A program made the translations under genes and the position numbers. From Druceiella hillmani (lineage: Eukaryota; Arthropoda; Insecta; Lepidoptera; Hepialidae), in contig JAYKKI010000066.1 in NCBI GenBank assembly GCA_039881145.1, positions 10,369,001 through 10,433,000 on the forward strand: a stretch of 64,000 nucleotides of DNA, given 5' to 3'. Below, one piece after another: positions 40,321-52,759 of the stretch. The number at the start of each line of letters is the position of its first letter. Positions within the stretch are counted from its first letter, which is position 1. The notes under the pieces were generated by a model. It was not told where the DNA came from. It did no database searches and saw only the letters and a list, made by a program, of their open reading frames with translations.

Positions 40321-43125
40321 TACCAGTGCTTAATATGTTTACGCATATATATTACCAGCGGGTAATATTTACGCGTGCGCATATATGTACATTTTTTGCT
40401 TTACCAATCTCATAATTGAAACATATTCCACAAATTACGTTAAACCTTTATTTCCAAAATCAGTAAACTTAAAAGCATCAAAGAAACAGTGTCAGTAAAA
40501 CCTGACTAGAAAATTACAGAAGAACTGAAACAATAATTCTATATCTAATAACTTTTTAAATATACACAATATTTTCAAGTCCATGAAAGCAATATATTTC
40601 CATTGTGAGAAGATAATATTTTTAAATAATTTAATCGAAATGTTATATACCCTCAAGAGTTTCTAAGCGACTATACCTAGTTCAAGTTTGACTCGTGCTG
40701 GATAAGTTTATTTTCAATTAATTGTTATTATTAGATTTTTTCTGGAAGTAATTTTTCCATATTTCGATTAACTAGAAAAAAATACTCTTGACTTTATAAC
40801 TCTGCTTTGTGTTTTGTAAATTAAAAATAGTAGAAAAAGAAAATTAAGTATAAACTAATCTCAAAAGAGTTGCGTGTCTTAAAATTATTGAAGACTCCTA
40901 GAAGAAGAGCAAAGTTAACATTATATCTGAATAAAATATGACAACAAAACTCAAAGAAGTTTTTTAGACAGTGTTTTGCATGAGAATCTATTGATGAAAT
41001 ACTTATTTAATAAGTGTTATATTACATGGATCGTGAAATTTTATAAATGTTCATCATTATTAATATAGTCCCAAAGTAATATAACATTTTAAATTTTTCT
41101 ACTCATTTTGGTATTTAACATTTATATTGTTAGGCAGTTTCGTCAATTAAAATTATTGAATATTTGAAATATATAAGAAAAAAATGAAATGTTTTTTGAC
41201 AAATTTCAAAAATTTGATTCTGCTCTTTCGATTTTTGTGTATTAAGAATTAGATTAAGCCAATTTTTTTGGGAACCTGTATTCATATTAATTAAAAATAT
41301 TAAAGGAATATTTCATATTATCCCGAACGGAATTTTAAATTCCCAGGTCTCTATGCTTCAATTCATAATTTAAAGTTTATATTACTAATGAACACGCATT
41401 AAAAATGGCAGAATTGGATTAATATTTCTGACTTTATTTGTTTCGGTAAAAAAGTTTCTATTTCATTTTTATTTCGTAGGAATAAAATTTAACTTTTTTA
41501 TATTTTTTAAGTAATTTTTGCGTGCGTTTTCATTTATAAAATGATAAAAAGATACTTATATTACTACTGTCTACAAATGTTGCAATCTATTTCGGAAAAT
41601 ATTTTTGAAAACTTTCTGGTATTCAAAAGTGGTTGGTTGAAATTAATCATCATCAATTTTTTCCACTAAACATCTAAGAAACTTGGCGATTATTAAAGTC
41701 TACGAGCGCCCGACCGAGACATTATTTTGGATGAGAGTAACCTAATGAAACACAAATCGAAAGAGTTTATAAAAATATGGATTTTGGATTATATTTATAT
41801 GAATGTGGTATAGTTTGCTGAAGGTTTCGTCTCCATATTCAGTCATTTTATTTATATACAATCGATTATACAAATGTAACAGTTGAAAAACTGTGGATTT
41901 CAGTAACAATAAGTAGACAAAATTCGAATACATACGGGTGAAAATGGCTTAGTACTTAAAAATATGCAAAATGATCTAAATTAAATACTGTAAAAGATCT
42001 AAACATTAAGTGCCTTGTAAGCAAATCAGAGATGGAGTCTGCCAGAATACTGGTTACAGTTAGGGCAATTTCCTAGGGTGGATAACATGGCCTACGTCGT
42101 TTTAAGAATATGATACAGTCAATATAATTTACATCTTTACCCTGATTGCTTAATAATTACTATTAAAGTGTAAATAGATATAAAAACAAACGAAGTAAGC
42201 CGTTTTGAAAACAAACTATTTTCAAAGCATTTTTCATGCAAAAAAACTATAATGGCGAGATATTTTTGAAATAACAAAAATATTTTCAGTACAGAGAAAT
42301 AAAATCCTTTTTACAAACGATCATCTGAAAGCTATAATAGCTTTTAACGATCGAATGTAAAATTTGTACGGAACAAATTTCTTCAAGGTAAATATGTGTA
42401 AATATGTGTACACCGAACAATACGATGAGTATCCAGAAATATAAAAAATAGGAAAGGGACTTATTATATAGAGGGAATATTAAACTAAGAAATGTTTGAA
42501 AGATTAATTTATCAGAATCAACACGACATAGTTTCCAAAGAAGCTAGATCGACTTCAATTTTGTGTCAATGCAATAAAATATGCGGGCACAGTAAATGAA
42601 GAAAATTAATAGAAAATGCCTGGCAATACGTTAAAATAATTGATGAATTTTGCCAATTTACAGAATGACTTAATCGAAAAAGATGCCCTGTAACTTCTTC
42701 ATATGCACCGGTTTGTTAAACCCTCACCATTCCTAGTATTTTAAATGTATATTCACACAAGGATATCGGCTAAAATGGCCTGATATTACTGAAATAGAAT
42801 ACAATTTAAAAGAAAACTTGTATCATAAAAATTAAAAAAAATAAACGATTCAGTGATTAATGGTGACAATAGAGCAAGAAATAAAATATAACTTCTTTTC
42901 ATAATACAGAAAAAAGAGAGTTATCTGCATAGGTGTGTATATATTATATATTTTAATATTTGAAATGATTAAAAGAAACGATTAATGAATGTATAAAATG
43001 TTTAGAAACTGCCACAAAAAATAATAAAAACTCATTGCTTTTTCTTATGTGTAGTTATTGACTAAATAATTTAAAACTTAATAATTTTTGGATTGTTAAC
43101 CGACTTTATCACTAATTCTGTTATT
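40321..43125. other. AT-rich stretch, no gene seen
   Basis: No repeat or coding-like run can be defended. A short readable patch near 41690-41740 (KVYERPTETLFWMRVT in one plus frame) is too short to assign. Confidence 0.5.
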
Positions 43126-43189
43126 GTCAAATGAGAGTCGTTTTGGCTCCTTTCCAGTTTTTACCCACACCGGAACGGAGAAGGTATAT

Positions 43190-43905
43190 GCATTTTTTGT
43201 TTTTGTGTGCAATCCAATATTTTTATTTATCTTCAAAACGGTTGATCGATTTAGATACGGTTTTCTGTAAAATGTTTGCGATTCATTGGCAATTTTTCTT
43301 TGTTGCTATGCTTACTAGGGAGTACCGTAATAAACATTTATTGCAAATTAATGTTCCCATTTATGTTCTCAAACAGTTTGATCGATTTAGATACGGTGTT
43401 CTGCAACATATTTGGGACTAATTGGCGATGATTCTCACATCGGTTTTATGGTGTTAGCTCACCAGGAAGCACTGCGGCATTTTGTTGCAAACGAATTTTC
43501 CAATTTATCTTCTTAATTGTTTGACCAATGTAGACACGGTTTTCTGCAAAATATTTGGGACTACTAGCCAATAGTTCTCAGATAGGTATCATGGTGTTAG
43601 CTCACCAGGAGGCGCTGCAACATTTTGCTGCACACTTATGTTACCATTCATCTCCGAATTTATTTGACCGATTTAGACACAGTTTTCTGCAAAATATCCA
43701 AATTTAATCGACGACGATTCTTAGATATGCGTTGTGATGTAAGCTTACTAGGGTGTGATGCAAAATTTTATTGCAAACGAATGTTTCCATTTCTCTCCAA
43801 AACCGTTTGACCGATTTAGATATGGTTTCCGGAAAAATTTTGTTTGATTTGTGGCGAAGATTAGTCAAGTGTTAGGTCGTTAACTGTTCAGGGGGCGCTG
43901 CGAAA
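43190..43905. repeat. five-unit diverged tandem array, 143-bp period
   Basis: The anchor TTTGACCGATTTAGACACGG, with variants, occurs at about 43242, 43378, 43521, 43664 and 43807, so spacings are 136, 143, 143 and 143 bp. Each unit also contains TTTTCTGCAAAATATTTGGG, a TGTTAGCTCACCAGGAGGCG block and TTTTGTTGCAAACGAATGTT. Units differ by roughly 15-25 percent by eye. The array is more GC-rich than its surroundings. ORFs across it (43131-43421, 43625-43810) are by-products. It may be a short satellite or the internal tandem repeats of an unidentified transposon. Confidence 0.85.
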
Positions 43906-43939
43906 GACTTTCTCGATTAATCTAGATAAACTACTTTGT

Positions 43940-45042
43940 GACCTTTCTCCGGTTTCGTCAATGTTTGATCCACGTAACATGTTTCTCAAGCGCTCTAATT
44001 CTTTCAACGCTATGCTATTTTGTGAATTGTTGAAGAGTTTTTTTTATTTAAATCAGTTATTATCATGCCGTCTAAAGATCATACTCTACTAAGAGCCACA
44101 TAAGTTTACCCATGGCAAATGTTTTTAGACGCTTAGTTATGAAGATTTATAAGAAGAAAAATTTAAATTTTGGTTAAGCCCACGACGGATATAAACATTT
44201 TAAAAAACTCACGCGGATATAGCATTGCAATTGAAAAAATATTGAATAATTTTTTTTTAAACTCTCTCCATGCCAGATTGAAAAGCAGGCCCAACGGATT
44301 TTCTTGGGTTTGTAATTATATTGATAGGTTGTTCCTTTCTTTTAGTCGGGGGTATTCATAAAAAAATATTTAATTGTTATTCAATTACGAGGACTAAATC
44401 CATGGGGTTTTTTTAAAATTATTAATTTTGCATATTATACATAAATATTTTCGATAACCCTGTTGAGCTTGCAAGTTTTCTACAATAATATGGCATATTT
44501 GTCAATGGTAAATAAAACGAGACCCAATCTGCTCTTTGTTTCTGCTTGCAGCTTCAAAAAGTTCGACAGAAATAGCATTTAAAAAATAAATAAATTATGA
44601 AATATAAAAAAAAAAGTTCATAAAAAGAATGAACGATTACATATTTATAATTTTTACTTTTGTAGTACCTGGACCCAACCCTATGTGGACTTTTGCCAGT
44701 CCTATTAAGTATGAAGATTTCAATTATTCGCAAGTAGGGTATTAAAAAAAGTTAGTGTACTTAATAATTTTCCCGTACATCCATTAGGTGAAAAGTTGTA
44801 GGACAAGATTTTAATAATTAAATTGGGTTTCAACATATATTTTTAACATTTTTAATATTGTTTACCCTTTCTACTCCCACAATTTTTTAAACATGGATTT
44901 AAGAAATATTATTATATATATATAGGTGGAGGCAATAACTATTAACTGTGTTGGTGTTTTTAATATTCAATAAAAATAAACAAAAAAATTAACATAAAAT
45001 TATAATAAGAAGAAAAATATTTTAATCTTGTACATATGTATA

Positions 45043-45119
<77 letters not shown>

Positions 45120-47030
45120 TAAATATAATCAATAAGACATGAAAATTTTTACCACGCCCCAAAATTAACTTGGCTTCTTGGAAGTGTTTAAATCAGAGTT
45201 GCACATCCTTGAAAATTCAGTAAGAGAAAACCGTTGAATGAAGTTAATTATACGGATAAAGTTTTTTTCCAGTTGATTTAAAAGTTTAATTATTGCTACC
45301 CCTAAAGCGAGTTGTGTGCATCGTTATGTTTAAATTCTTTGGAAAGCCCTTTGCATGCAAATGGTATTTAAAATTTCTTCGTAAAGTTGTCCTCTTGAAG
45401 TTCACAAACTAATTTCTGTTGTGAGTTTACTATTGCAGATATCATTCAATCGGATTACAAGTCTGTTCGACAATCTTTGATCTCCCTATCAACTTGGTAA
45501 TTTCAAACACTCTTGTTCAATTAGGAAACAAAATTTTCCTTTTTACCGCAAAATTTTCCCATTTTTGTTTTAACGTGCGAATGCTCACTTTATTTCCCCA
45601 AGTGACTTAAAAGTTACTAAAGATTATGTGAACTATTGCATCTAACTATATTCTCCCAATCACAGTGTACCCGTGTGTATTAAACAATTCTACGAAAGCA
45701 ACCGTCAACACTTTCATTTCCAGCGGCAAGGAGGAGGAATACATTCCGATGGTCGGGGAAGTCCAGATCAGAATAATTAAGACATCCCATCTCGGTCATA
45801 CATCGTATTATGTTTGTTTAATTCAAGTATCTTTATCTTAGTAACGTATTTCAAGCATGTATAAATGATAGGAACATAAGAAAACAGTTCGAAATTAAAC
45901 GAAACGCTTAACAAATTATTGTAAATAATAAAACCTGTATGATAAAAATATGTGCACTGAGCGACAATAAAAATAACCGATATCTAAAGGCGGCTCCCAC
46001 TTTTTTGAACTTAGACGTTGGCTAATCGGTTAATGGCAAAAGAGCAAATCGAACGCATACAAATTTGTTTGAAGTCACCGCATCGTACCGCGTGGTCAGC
46101 CACAATTTTCAAGTGCCAGTTTATGCAATATTACGTCTTTGGCAATGAACCTGTCAACGCCGAACTTTGATTAGAAATTTCAACAAAATTATTTTAAATA
46201 AAATGGAATAATTTTAAGAAATAGATATTTAAAGGATCTTACTTTGGAAGTGGTCAAATACAAAATAATAAAAGTCTAAACTGGACATTTAAATTTTAAT
46301 ATTTTTTTAATCTCAATAAATCTGTAATTTCTTCACTTGGTTTTCTGTCACATAACAGGAAAATGTATAAGATCTTCTCAGCATATTTAAATTTATCTTC
46401 ATATGTTCAGTATTGTAATTAATTTATTTCCTTCCTGAAGCATTAAACTAATTTCGATGCTCAGTGAATCGGAAATAAACGTTACAAAGCTCGTTTTTTC
46501 CATTTCATTTCACTGATCTTTAATTGGGTGTTGAAGTTTGTGTTAAGGACGTTTTAAGTTATTCCAAGGAAAATATTATTGTTCGCTTTACATATTCGTA
46601 TAAATTTGGTTTTAATGAGCAAACGTGGGTTTCCTATTAAGACGTTTGTAAAGGATGTAATCAGAGCAATTGCAAATACAAAACGTATGTGTAATCGCAG
46701 GAAATTATCTACCGCTAATTGGGTGAGCAGTATATAATTTGCCCGACATTGACCAATTCATAATTAGAACAAACAGATTTCATTTTGGTTTTTTTAAAAT
46801 TTATTTTATGTTCGTAAGGTAACGTTAATAAAATATACGTGAGTTAAAAAGTAACGTTACGAAGATTGTTTCAATTTTGAGCCACTTTCAATTGTTCACT
46901 AAATATTTTAGGTTTTTAAATATAATAAAATACCTAGCGAAATCTGCAAATTTATCTACATATATTTTTTAAATATATTAAAATAACATAATTGCCTGTT
47001 TTAAATAGGTATAATATAAACACGCACACA
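43940..47030. other. AT-rich stretch without supported gene
   Basis: It contains the microsatellite at 45035-45118. Slightly GC-richer DNA at 45650-45790 and 45990-46150 shows no readable domain. Confidence 0.5.
45035..45118. repeat. (TA)n microsatellite
   Basis: About 80 bp of TA, preceded by TATGTATATATTTATA. Confidence 0.95.
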
Positions 47031-47519
<489 letters not shown>

Positions 47520-49475
47520 AAAAAATACAGAAATGCAGAAAAGTCATTTTCATTAAGTCAAAAATTCATGTGATGTGATGAACATAAGAAAAAACCACAT
47601 ATTAAAAAATCGTATAAGTCGTTTTACTTTCGCTTGAGATTTAAAATTTACATTCTTGTTTGGATTCAGTTACGTGTTTGGGAATTGCAAGTTGCTTGCA
47701 TTATACTATCATTTGTTTCATATTTATACATTTCTACGCATCGAAAATATTTCAACTATATATTCACGGTAATAAAGAGGGGAACATTATTAAAGATGTA
47801 ATATTTACATGGAGAGGACCAAATAAGAGGAGGAAATTATGTTGACAAACCATCTGTGAGTTCCGATCAGTAACGAGGTAAACAGGAAAATATTTACATC
47901 TGATGGAGTAGCGGGAGTAGTCATATGTAGCAGCGGTATAATGGCAGAGAAAATAAATTCAGCTCGATGATGTCTGTACAGGGGTAATCTTCTCTTTAAT
48001 GAGAGAAGTTCACTTTTAAATGTCAGTATTATGATTATTTGATTTGAAATGATTAGTGAGAATACAAAACATGAAACATGTTTCAATTATCAACTCGATT
48101 TTTGCAAATCACTTGTCTAAAGATTATTGGTTATCAAATTTTCAAAGAAAAATGGTCTCGCATGTCGAGATTTCCGTACGAGTTATAAATTATATGTAAA
48201 CTATAACGTTGTTATATTTTTCCTTAAAAATTTGTGTAGACTTCTAAAAACTAAGTTTTTTTCAGAACTGTGTATTATGAAATTGTGGAAATTCTTTTTA
48301 AATATAATTTTCGGCATATTTCCGAAAAAATACTAACTAAAATCCAAAAATATTGTTGAGACATTTTTAAAGGACAGAAGAGACAAAAGATAAGTGTTTC
48401 GACTACATTAACGTAAATATGTTAAAAAAAGTATTCTCGAGACACATATCTCTTTCAAATTATTGTTACATTATATGTGGAATTTAAAAAAATGGAGTAC
48501 TTAATTTTCCCGAAATTTGAGTGTAAATATTTTCGGTTATTAGCTATTGAGATGTGCGCCCGTCAATAGGCCAAATTTAAAATTTCTATGGAAAGCTCCT
48601 ATATAGCAGCTACTCCTAAATAGCTGTGTATGGTTCTAAGTAAAACGACTATGACACACGAATAGACGGACACTTAAGTGATCTTATAAGGATTCTATTT
48701 TCCCTTTCGATACAAACTTTAAAAGTAAAATTGGGTGTATTATTATTATCGCGGTACATGCAGACTATTTTTTAATTTTCATCATAATCCTTCCTCATAC
48801 TCGTAATATTCCTGTCACGGGAATCAAATGAAAGTAATTTGAAATTAGGTTTGAACTAAATATATGAAAACTCCGAAAAATTTTACTGTTATTTTTAATG
48901 TCATTCCTTTTTTTTATTTGATAATATACTAATAAGAATTACAGGTTGATATATTTGAGTTAAGAGTTTGTTGATAGCATTGTGGATTTGCCAAGATGCC
49001 ATCTATGTGAGTTTATGGAAACGAAATTTCACTCTTAACACAATGAATAAGGACATGTGACTCATAGGATAAATGTACATCTTATTTTTTTTTGGTTTCT
49101 AGTATTTTCTTTTTGATAGACGAATCTTAAATTTTGAACTTTTTATTTTATTTTAGCGTTTGCCACACTGGGAAAAAATTATGAGAGATTTGAGATGTAA
49201 GACTATATGAGTAATTGTCTAAGATGTTTATTTCACATAAAAATAAAAGATAGTAAAGTTAATAATAATGGCGAATGTGCATAACGAAAAGCATTTTCAT
49301 CAATAACAGGAGTTAAAAAACAATATTTACGCAATATGGCGTAATACAATACGGCATAATACAGCGCGTATTCTTTATTGTGCGACTCCTTTCAATTGAT
49401 AAAAATAAAAATAATTGAAATTCACACTTAAACAATTTAATCGCATCGATATAATTTTTTCACCATTGAAAATGC
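47520..49475. other. AT-rich stretch, no gene seen
   Basis: ORFs at 47805-48086 (minus, 93 codons) and 48127-48336 (plus) have hydrophobic or Lys/Phe-rich AT-driven composition and no motif. Confidence 0.5.
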
Positions 49476-49653
49476 ACAATTAATGAAACTACGTGATGTA
49501 ATATTATTTCTACTTTCTTTAAGTTCTTTACCACCAAAGATATCTTTGCTAATAGAACACCTGAAGATGTTATAATACAATGAAACCTAGGTCGTAGTAA
49601 AGAATTTAAAGAAAGTAGAAATAATACTACATTGCGTAAATTCATTTAATTGT
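49476..49653 (+). mobile_element. hammerhead repeat copy, left ribozyme and interior deleted
   Basis: The left arm (49476-49534, reverse orientation) ends at TTTACCAC, where the minus-strand ribozyme should begin. It joins directly to CAAAGATATCTTTG (49535-49548), a perfect palindrome made from the inner flanks of the two arms, followed by the plus-strand ribozyme and the forward arm to ATTTAATTGTGG. It is therefore a compact 178-bp inverted element retaining one ribozyme motif. Confidence 0.75.
49557..49597 (+). ncRNA. hammerhead ribozyme motif, stems weakened
   Basis: CUGAAGA (49561-49567), GAAA (49582-49585), CCUAGG, GUC (49591-49593). The core is intact and stem III palindromic. Stem II (GUUAU/ACAAU) has one mismatch and a wobble, and stem I is degraded (ACAC against GUAG). 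Probably weak or inactive. Confidence 0.5.
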
Positions 49654-50438
49654 GGACATTTATTTTCTATTATGACACAAAATTCCATATGTATATTTTG
49701 AAAACGAAAAGGGAATGAAACTATTTTAATAACATTTCATTAATTATAGAATGAGGTTAGTAAAATATGATAACAATAATTAATACACTCTTATAAATGT
49801 TAACTTTTTCTTTAATGTATGTAAGCTCATGAATTTATTGTATAACTTCCTTCATCATGAGAATGGTTTTCGGCTTTGTAAAATTATTTACATGTAAAAG
49901 ACGAGTCGGATTAAGTACTTTCTTCAATATGTATATAATAAAAAGTTTATAATAATAATGAAAGTTTTGCCAGAAAGTTTCATCTCATGAAAAGGGATTG
50001 AATTTTGGAAAATTTATTTACGCAAAAGGTACTGAGATATGAATATGTAACTTATGGGCCTGGCTACGAATTTAATAGCCACTTTTAAATCTACTGAAGT
50101 GAGTACAAATTAACTTAATCGAAAATTAAGTGTAACAAAACCGAGTGAGTTGAGACGATTTATAAAATATTTTATATATCTTTAATTATTTCTGTATTGA
50201 ACTAAAATTTAATAATCAAATTTTTATAACCATACTTGCATGAACTCTAAATTAGATGGACTGACATTTTAATGACGAAAATTAAAAAACAATTTTTACT
50301 ATTTAAACAATTAATATGCCAACTGTGAGTAATTATTATTACACGTGGAACAAGTAAGAGAAAGGATACAAGCCTCAATATGTCCAAAAGTAAGTGAATA
50401 ACTTGATAGTTAACTTGTATCACTAAATTAAGTTACCT

Positions 50439-50821
50439 TACTCTTTGTAGTCTTGTTTAATGCACTTTGGAAAAAAGCGTGAGTCGTTGAAAACTCTCAA
50501 ATGTTGGCTGATCTACAAGCGGTTTTGTAAATAAGTTTAATTGAGGGTAAGTTTTGGTGCAAGTTTGAAAGTTTCTTAATTAAACAGAACACAAGTATAG
50601 TTTTTCAAAAATTATCGTACGAATTTGAAAAAGATCGCTTGACTGATGAAATCACTAACGATATAAATAGGTTATCGTAAAAGTATGTGAAATGGATACG
50701 TCATTCTCAAAATTTACTTTGCTTTAAGCAAAAGCAGAAACTTTTATATGTAAGCAAGTTGAATATTTATCAGAATAGACGAAATATGGAAAAAATTAAT
50801 GAAAGTTTTCAAGAAATGTAG
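50439..50821 (+). repeat. 383-bp dispersed duplication, copy 2
   Basis: A gap-free match to 47137-47519. It shares two in-frame stops with copy 1 (after ALWKKA and after NDINRLS) and has an additional stop where copy 1 reads Leu (TAA for TTA), so the coding remnant was dead before duplication and decayed further in this copy. After 50821 the sequence continues with a readable but unassigned frame to about 51000 (FNVLADETIPVLKNLDF). Confidence 0.85.
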
Positions 50822-51639
50822 AACCGAATTTGAAGGTATTTTTCCTAAGAATCTCATTCGGAGGCAAAAGACACAATTGACAAAAATTGATTTAACGTTT
50901 TGGCTGATGAAACTATCCCTGTCCTCAAGAATCTCGATTTCTGATCAGATTTTCTTCTCCATTATCAGTAAAAAGATGATATATCAGTAATAAAATTCAT
51001 AGCAGACAAACAACAAAGTTTGATAAATACAAACCTTTAGAGCAGCAGATTTCAAATTCGAATATACCTTAGTTTTTTAGATGTTACTCATCCGAGCTAT
51101 GAAAGTGAATCGATTCGATTTGAATTTGGTGCAAGGACATTATATATTATATTATATGAGTTATTTAGTTTTAAAACATGCTATTATACTATCTTATAAA
51201 TACTATAGATCTTAAGATCGTTCATTTCGAATGTTTAATGTTTGCTGTTTTTAGGATTAGGTCGATTTGGTTTAACGATAGACCAAATAACCATTGGACG
51301 AGTAATTAAATAAATTTACTACGAAACAAATAATGTCATATTTGACGAGCATACGAGTATATTAATCGTTTCTGTTTGTCTAACATTGTGCTAACATTTT
51401 ATTTTAAAAGTTGAACTAACACGCCAATCACATGTGTATTAAATTGGAATTGTCGCGGTTGTGACAACATCGATAAACATTGTTCAAGAGAATTTAATTA
51501 CCAAGCTTGATGCTATCATACTATAAAAAATATTCACTGTAATGTGTGCTTAATTTATTTAAACTTGGTTCAACTAATATTGATAATAATTTTAATGTAT
51601 TTGGATACATTCTGTAGGTAATAACAATGACCATTTTTT

Positions 51640-52060
51640 ATCTTTACTATATATCCAAAAACTTAAAAATTACAAACACTTCCATGAACAATCAAAATTA
51701 TAAGAATGGGCACAATTCTATCTTTTACCTCTATTTTATATACATTTTCAAATAAAAAAATCTTCTTGATCTTAATTCAACGTGAACTAACAACAACCAC
51801 AGTGTCATGTGCAAATCCACAGGGACAAAAGTTTCAGAGAAATCAATGCAAATCTTTTGCATATCCCTTGGTCTACCAGTTCAGCATGGTAGCTACCATT
51901 ATCATCAGTTTTTTTAACATAACACTTACTATTTATCATTGCACTACTTTTTGGAATGATGACCAGTTCCCGTGCACTATTATCCTTGAAACACTGAGTC
52001 TCCTCCTTCACAGCATTCGATCAATGTTCTTATTTTGGTCTATTCAATGTTTCTTCTAGA
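51640..52060 (-). pseudogene. Ty1/copia reverse-transcriptase fragment
   Basis: Minus-strand translation, with one frame change, reads AVKEETQCFKDNSARELVII (family AMxEEMxSLxxNxTWELVxLP), AMINSKCYVKKTDDNGSYHA (family AIxxKWVYKxKxDxxGxxxR), ELVDQGICKR (family ARLVAKGFxQ), then in another frame DFSETFVPVDLHMTLWLLLV (family DYxETFAPVxxxxTIRxLLA). This is the N-terminal part of the copia-type RT domain. The catalytic YVDD region, integrase, RNase H and LTRs are absent. The 117-codon plus-strand ORF at 51706-52059 is its shadow. Confidence 0.8.
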
Positions 52061-52324
52061 GATAAGCCATACAATCAGCAAGTTTATCTGTTGTTACTTT
52101 ATTGTGTATGGGATCATAAACTCTACAGCCATTTACAATTGTATATACTCTAAAAGGCTGGCTGACTGACTGAAATATGCTTAATACTTATAAAATTTAA
52201 AATATTCTTAATATTCCTTTCAAATTTAGTAACAAAAATAACGACACACAAAAAGAAAAAAAGTGAACACAATTAAATGAAACTACGTGATGTAGTATTA
52301 TTTCTACTATCTTTAATTTCTTTA

Positions 52325-52365
52325 CCACGACCTAGGTTTCGCTGTATTAAAACATCTTCAGGTGG
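52325..52365 (-). ncRNA. hammerhead ribozyme motif, left arm
   Basis: Minus strand: CCAC (stem I), CUGAAGA (RNA positions from 52361 down to 52355), stem II, GAAA, CCUAGG, GUC (52331-52329), GUGG. Two of the three arm differences fall in stem II, giving one mismatch and one wobble, so this strand's ribozyme should be less stable than the right-arm one. Predicted cleavage lies between 52329 and 52328. Confidence 0.65.
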
Positions 52366-52614
52366 GATATTAGCAAAGATTAACTCTTAGGAACAACCAA
52401 CAGCATTTATATGTTTCAAACACAATAGCGGAAGACTGCTTTGTGCGGATTTTTTCCATTGTTTATGTTAGTGAGTTTATTGCAGGGGCGCAGACTAGGT
52501 TTTATCCTAGTCTGTAATAAAACCTAGTCTGCGCCCCTCCTGCTAGTTCCGCTATTGTGTTTGAAACATATAAATGCTGTTGGTTATTCCTAAGAGTTAA
52601 TCTTTGCTAATATC

Positions 52615-52655
52615 CCACCTGAAGATGTTGTAATACAACGAAACCTAGGTCGTGG
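52615..52655 (+). ncRNA. hammerhead ribozyme motif, right arm (best match)
   Basis: CCAC (52615-52618) pairs with GUGG (52652-52655) as stem I. CUGAAGA (52619-52625) is the CUGANGA core. GUUGU/ACAAC (52627-52631 with 52635-52639) is stem II with loop AAU. GAAA is at 52640-52643, CC/GG (52644-52645 with 52648-52649) is stem III, and GUC ends at 52651, after which cleavage is predicted. CUUU upstream (52602-52605) can pair with AAAG (52657-52660) to extend stem I beyond an internal loop, as in type I hammerheads. An unpaired U (52626) sits between core and stem II, and stem III has only a 2-nt loop, so dimeric action is more plausible than monomeric. Confidence 0.78.
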
Positions 52656-52759
52656 TAAAGAAATTAAAGATAGTAGAAATAATACTACATCACGTAGTTT
52701 CATTTAATTGTAAATAATGAATTTCTACAAAATTAACGTCAAATATATTCAATATTAAA

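Larger units (their letters stand above)
52269..52755. mobile_element. hammerhead repeat, best-preserved copy: near-perfect inverted repeat
   Basis: The left arm 52269-52432 and right arm 52548-52711 are each 164 bp, inverted, and differ at 3 positions by my alignment. Each carries a hammerhead motif. Between them lie a 51-nt left spacer, a perfect 22-bp inner hairpin (52484-52505 with 52517-52538, beginning AGGGGCGCAGACTAGG) and a 9-nt right spacer. The right side continues into the outer end (AATTTCTACAAAATTAACGT and on to about 52752), which the left side lacks. No ORF is present, so it must be mobilised in trans. The high arm identity implies a recent insertion or arm homogenisation. Probable relatives are Penelope-like or retrozyme-like elements, by inference from the ribozyme. 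Confidence 0.85.

Noticed and set aside
43131..43810. ORFs across the 143-bp tandem array
   Set aside because: Frames do not stay in register between units (143 is not a multiple of 3), so the repeat is not a repeated protein domain.
51706..52059. 117-codon plus-strand ORF, the longest in the window
   Set aside because: It is the antisense shadow of the copia reverse-transcriptase fragment read on the minus strand.
52269..52711. Interpretation as an ordinary MITE of a DNA transposon
   Set aside because: Inverted arms fit, but I see no short target-site duplication at the arm ends, and the conserved ribozyme core in both arms is better explained by an RNA intermediate. Not excluded.
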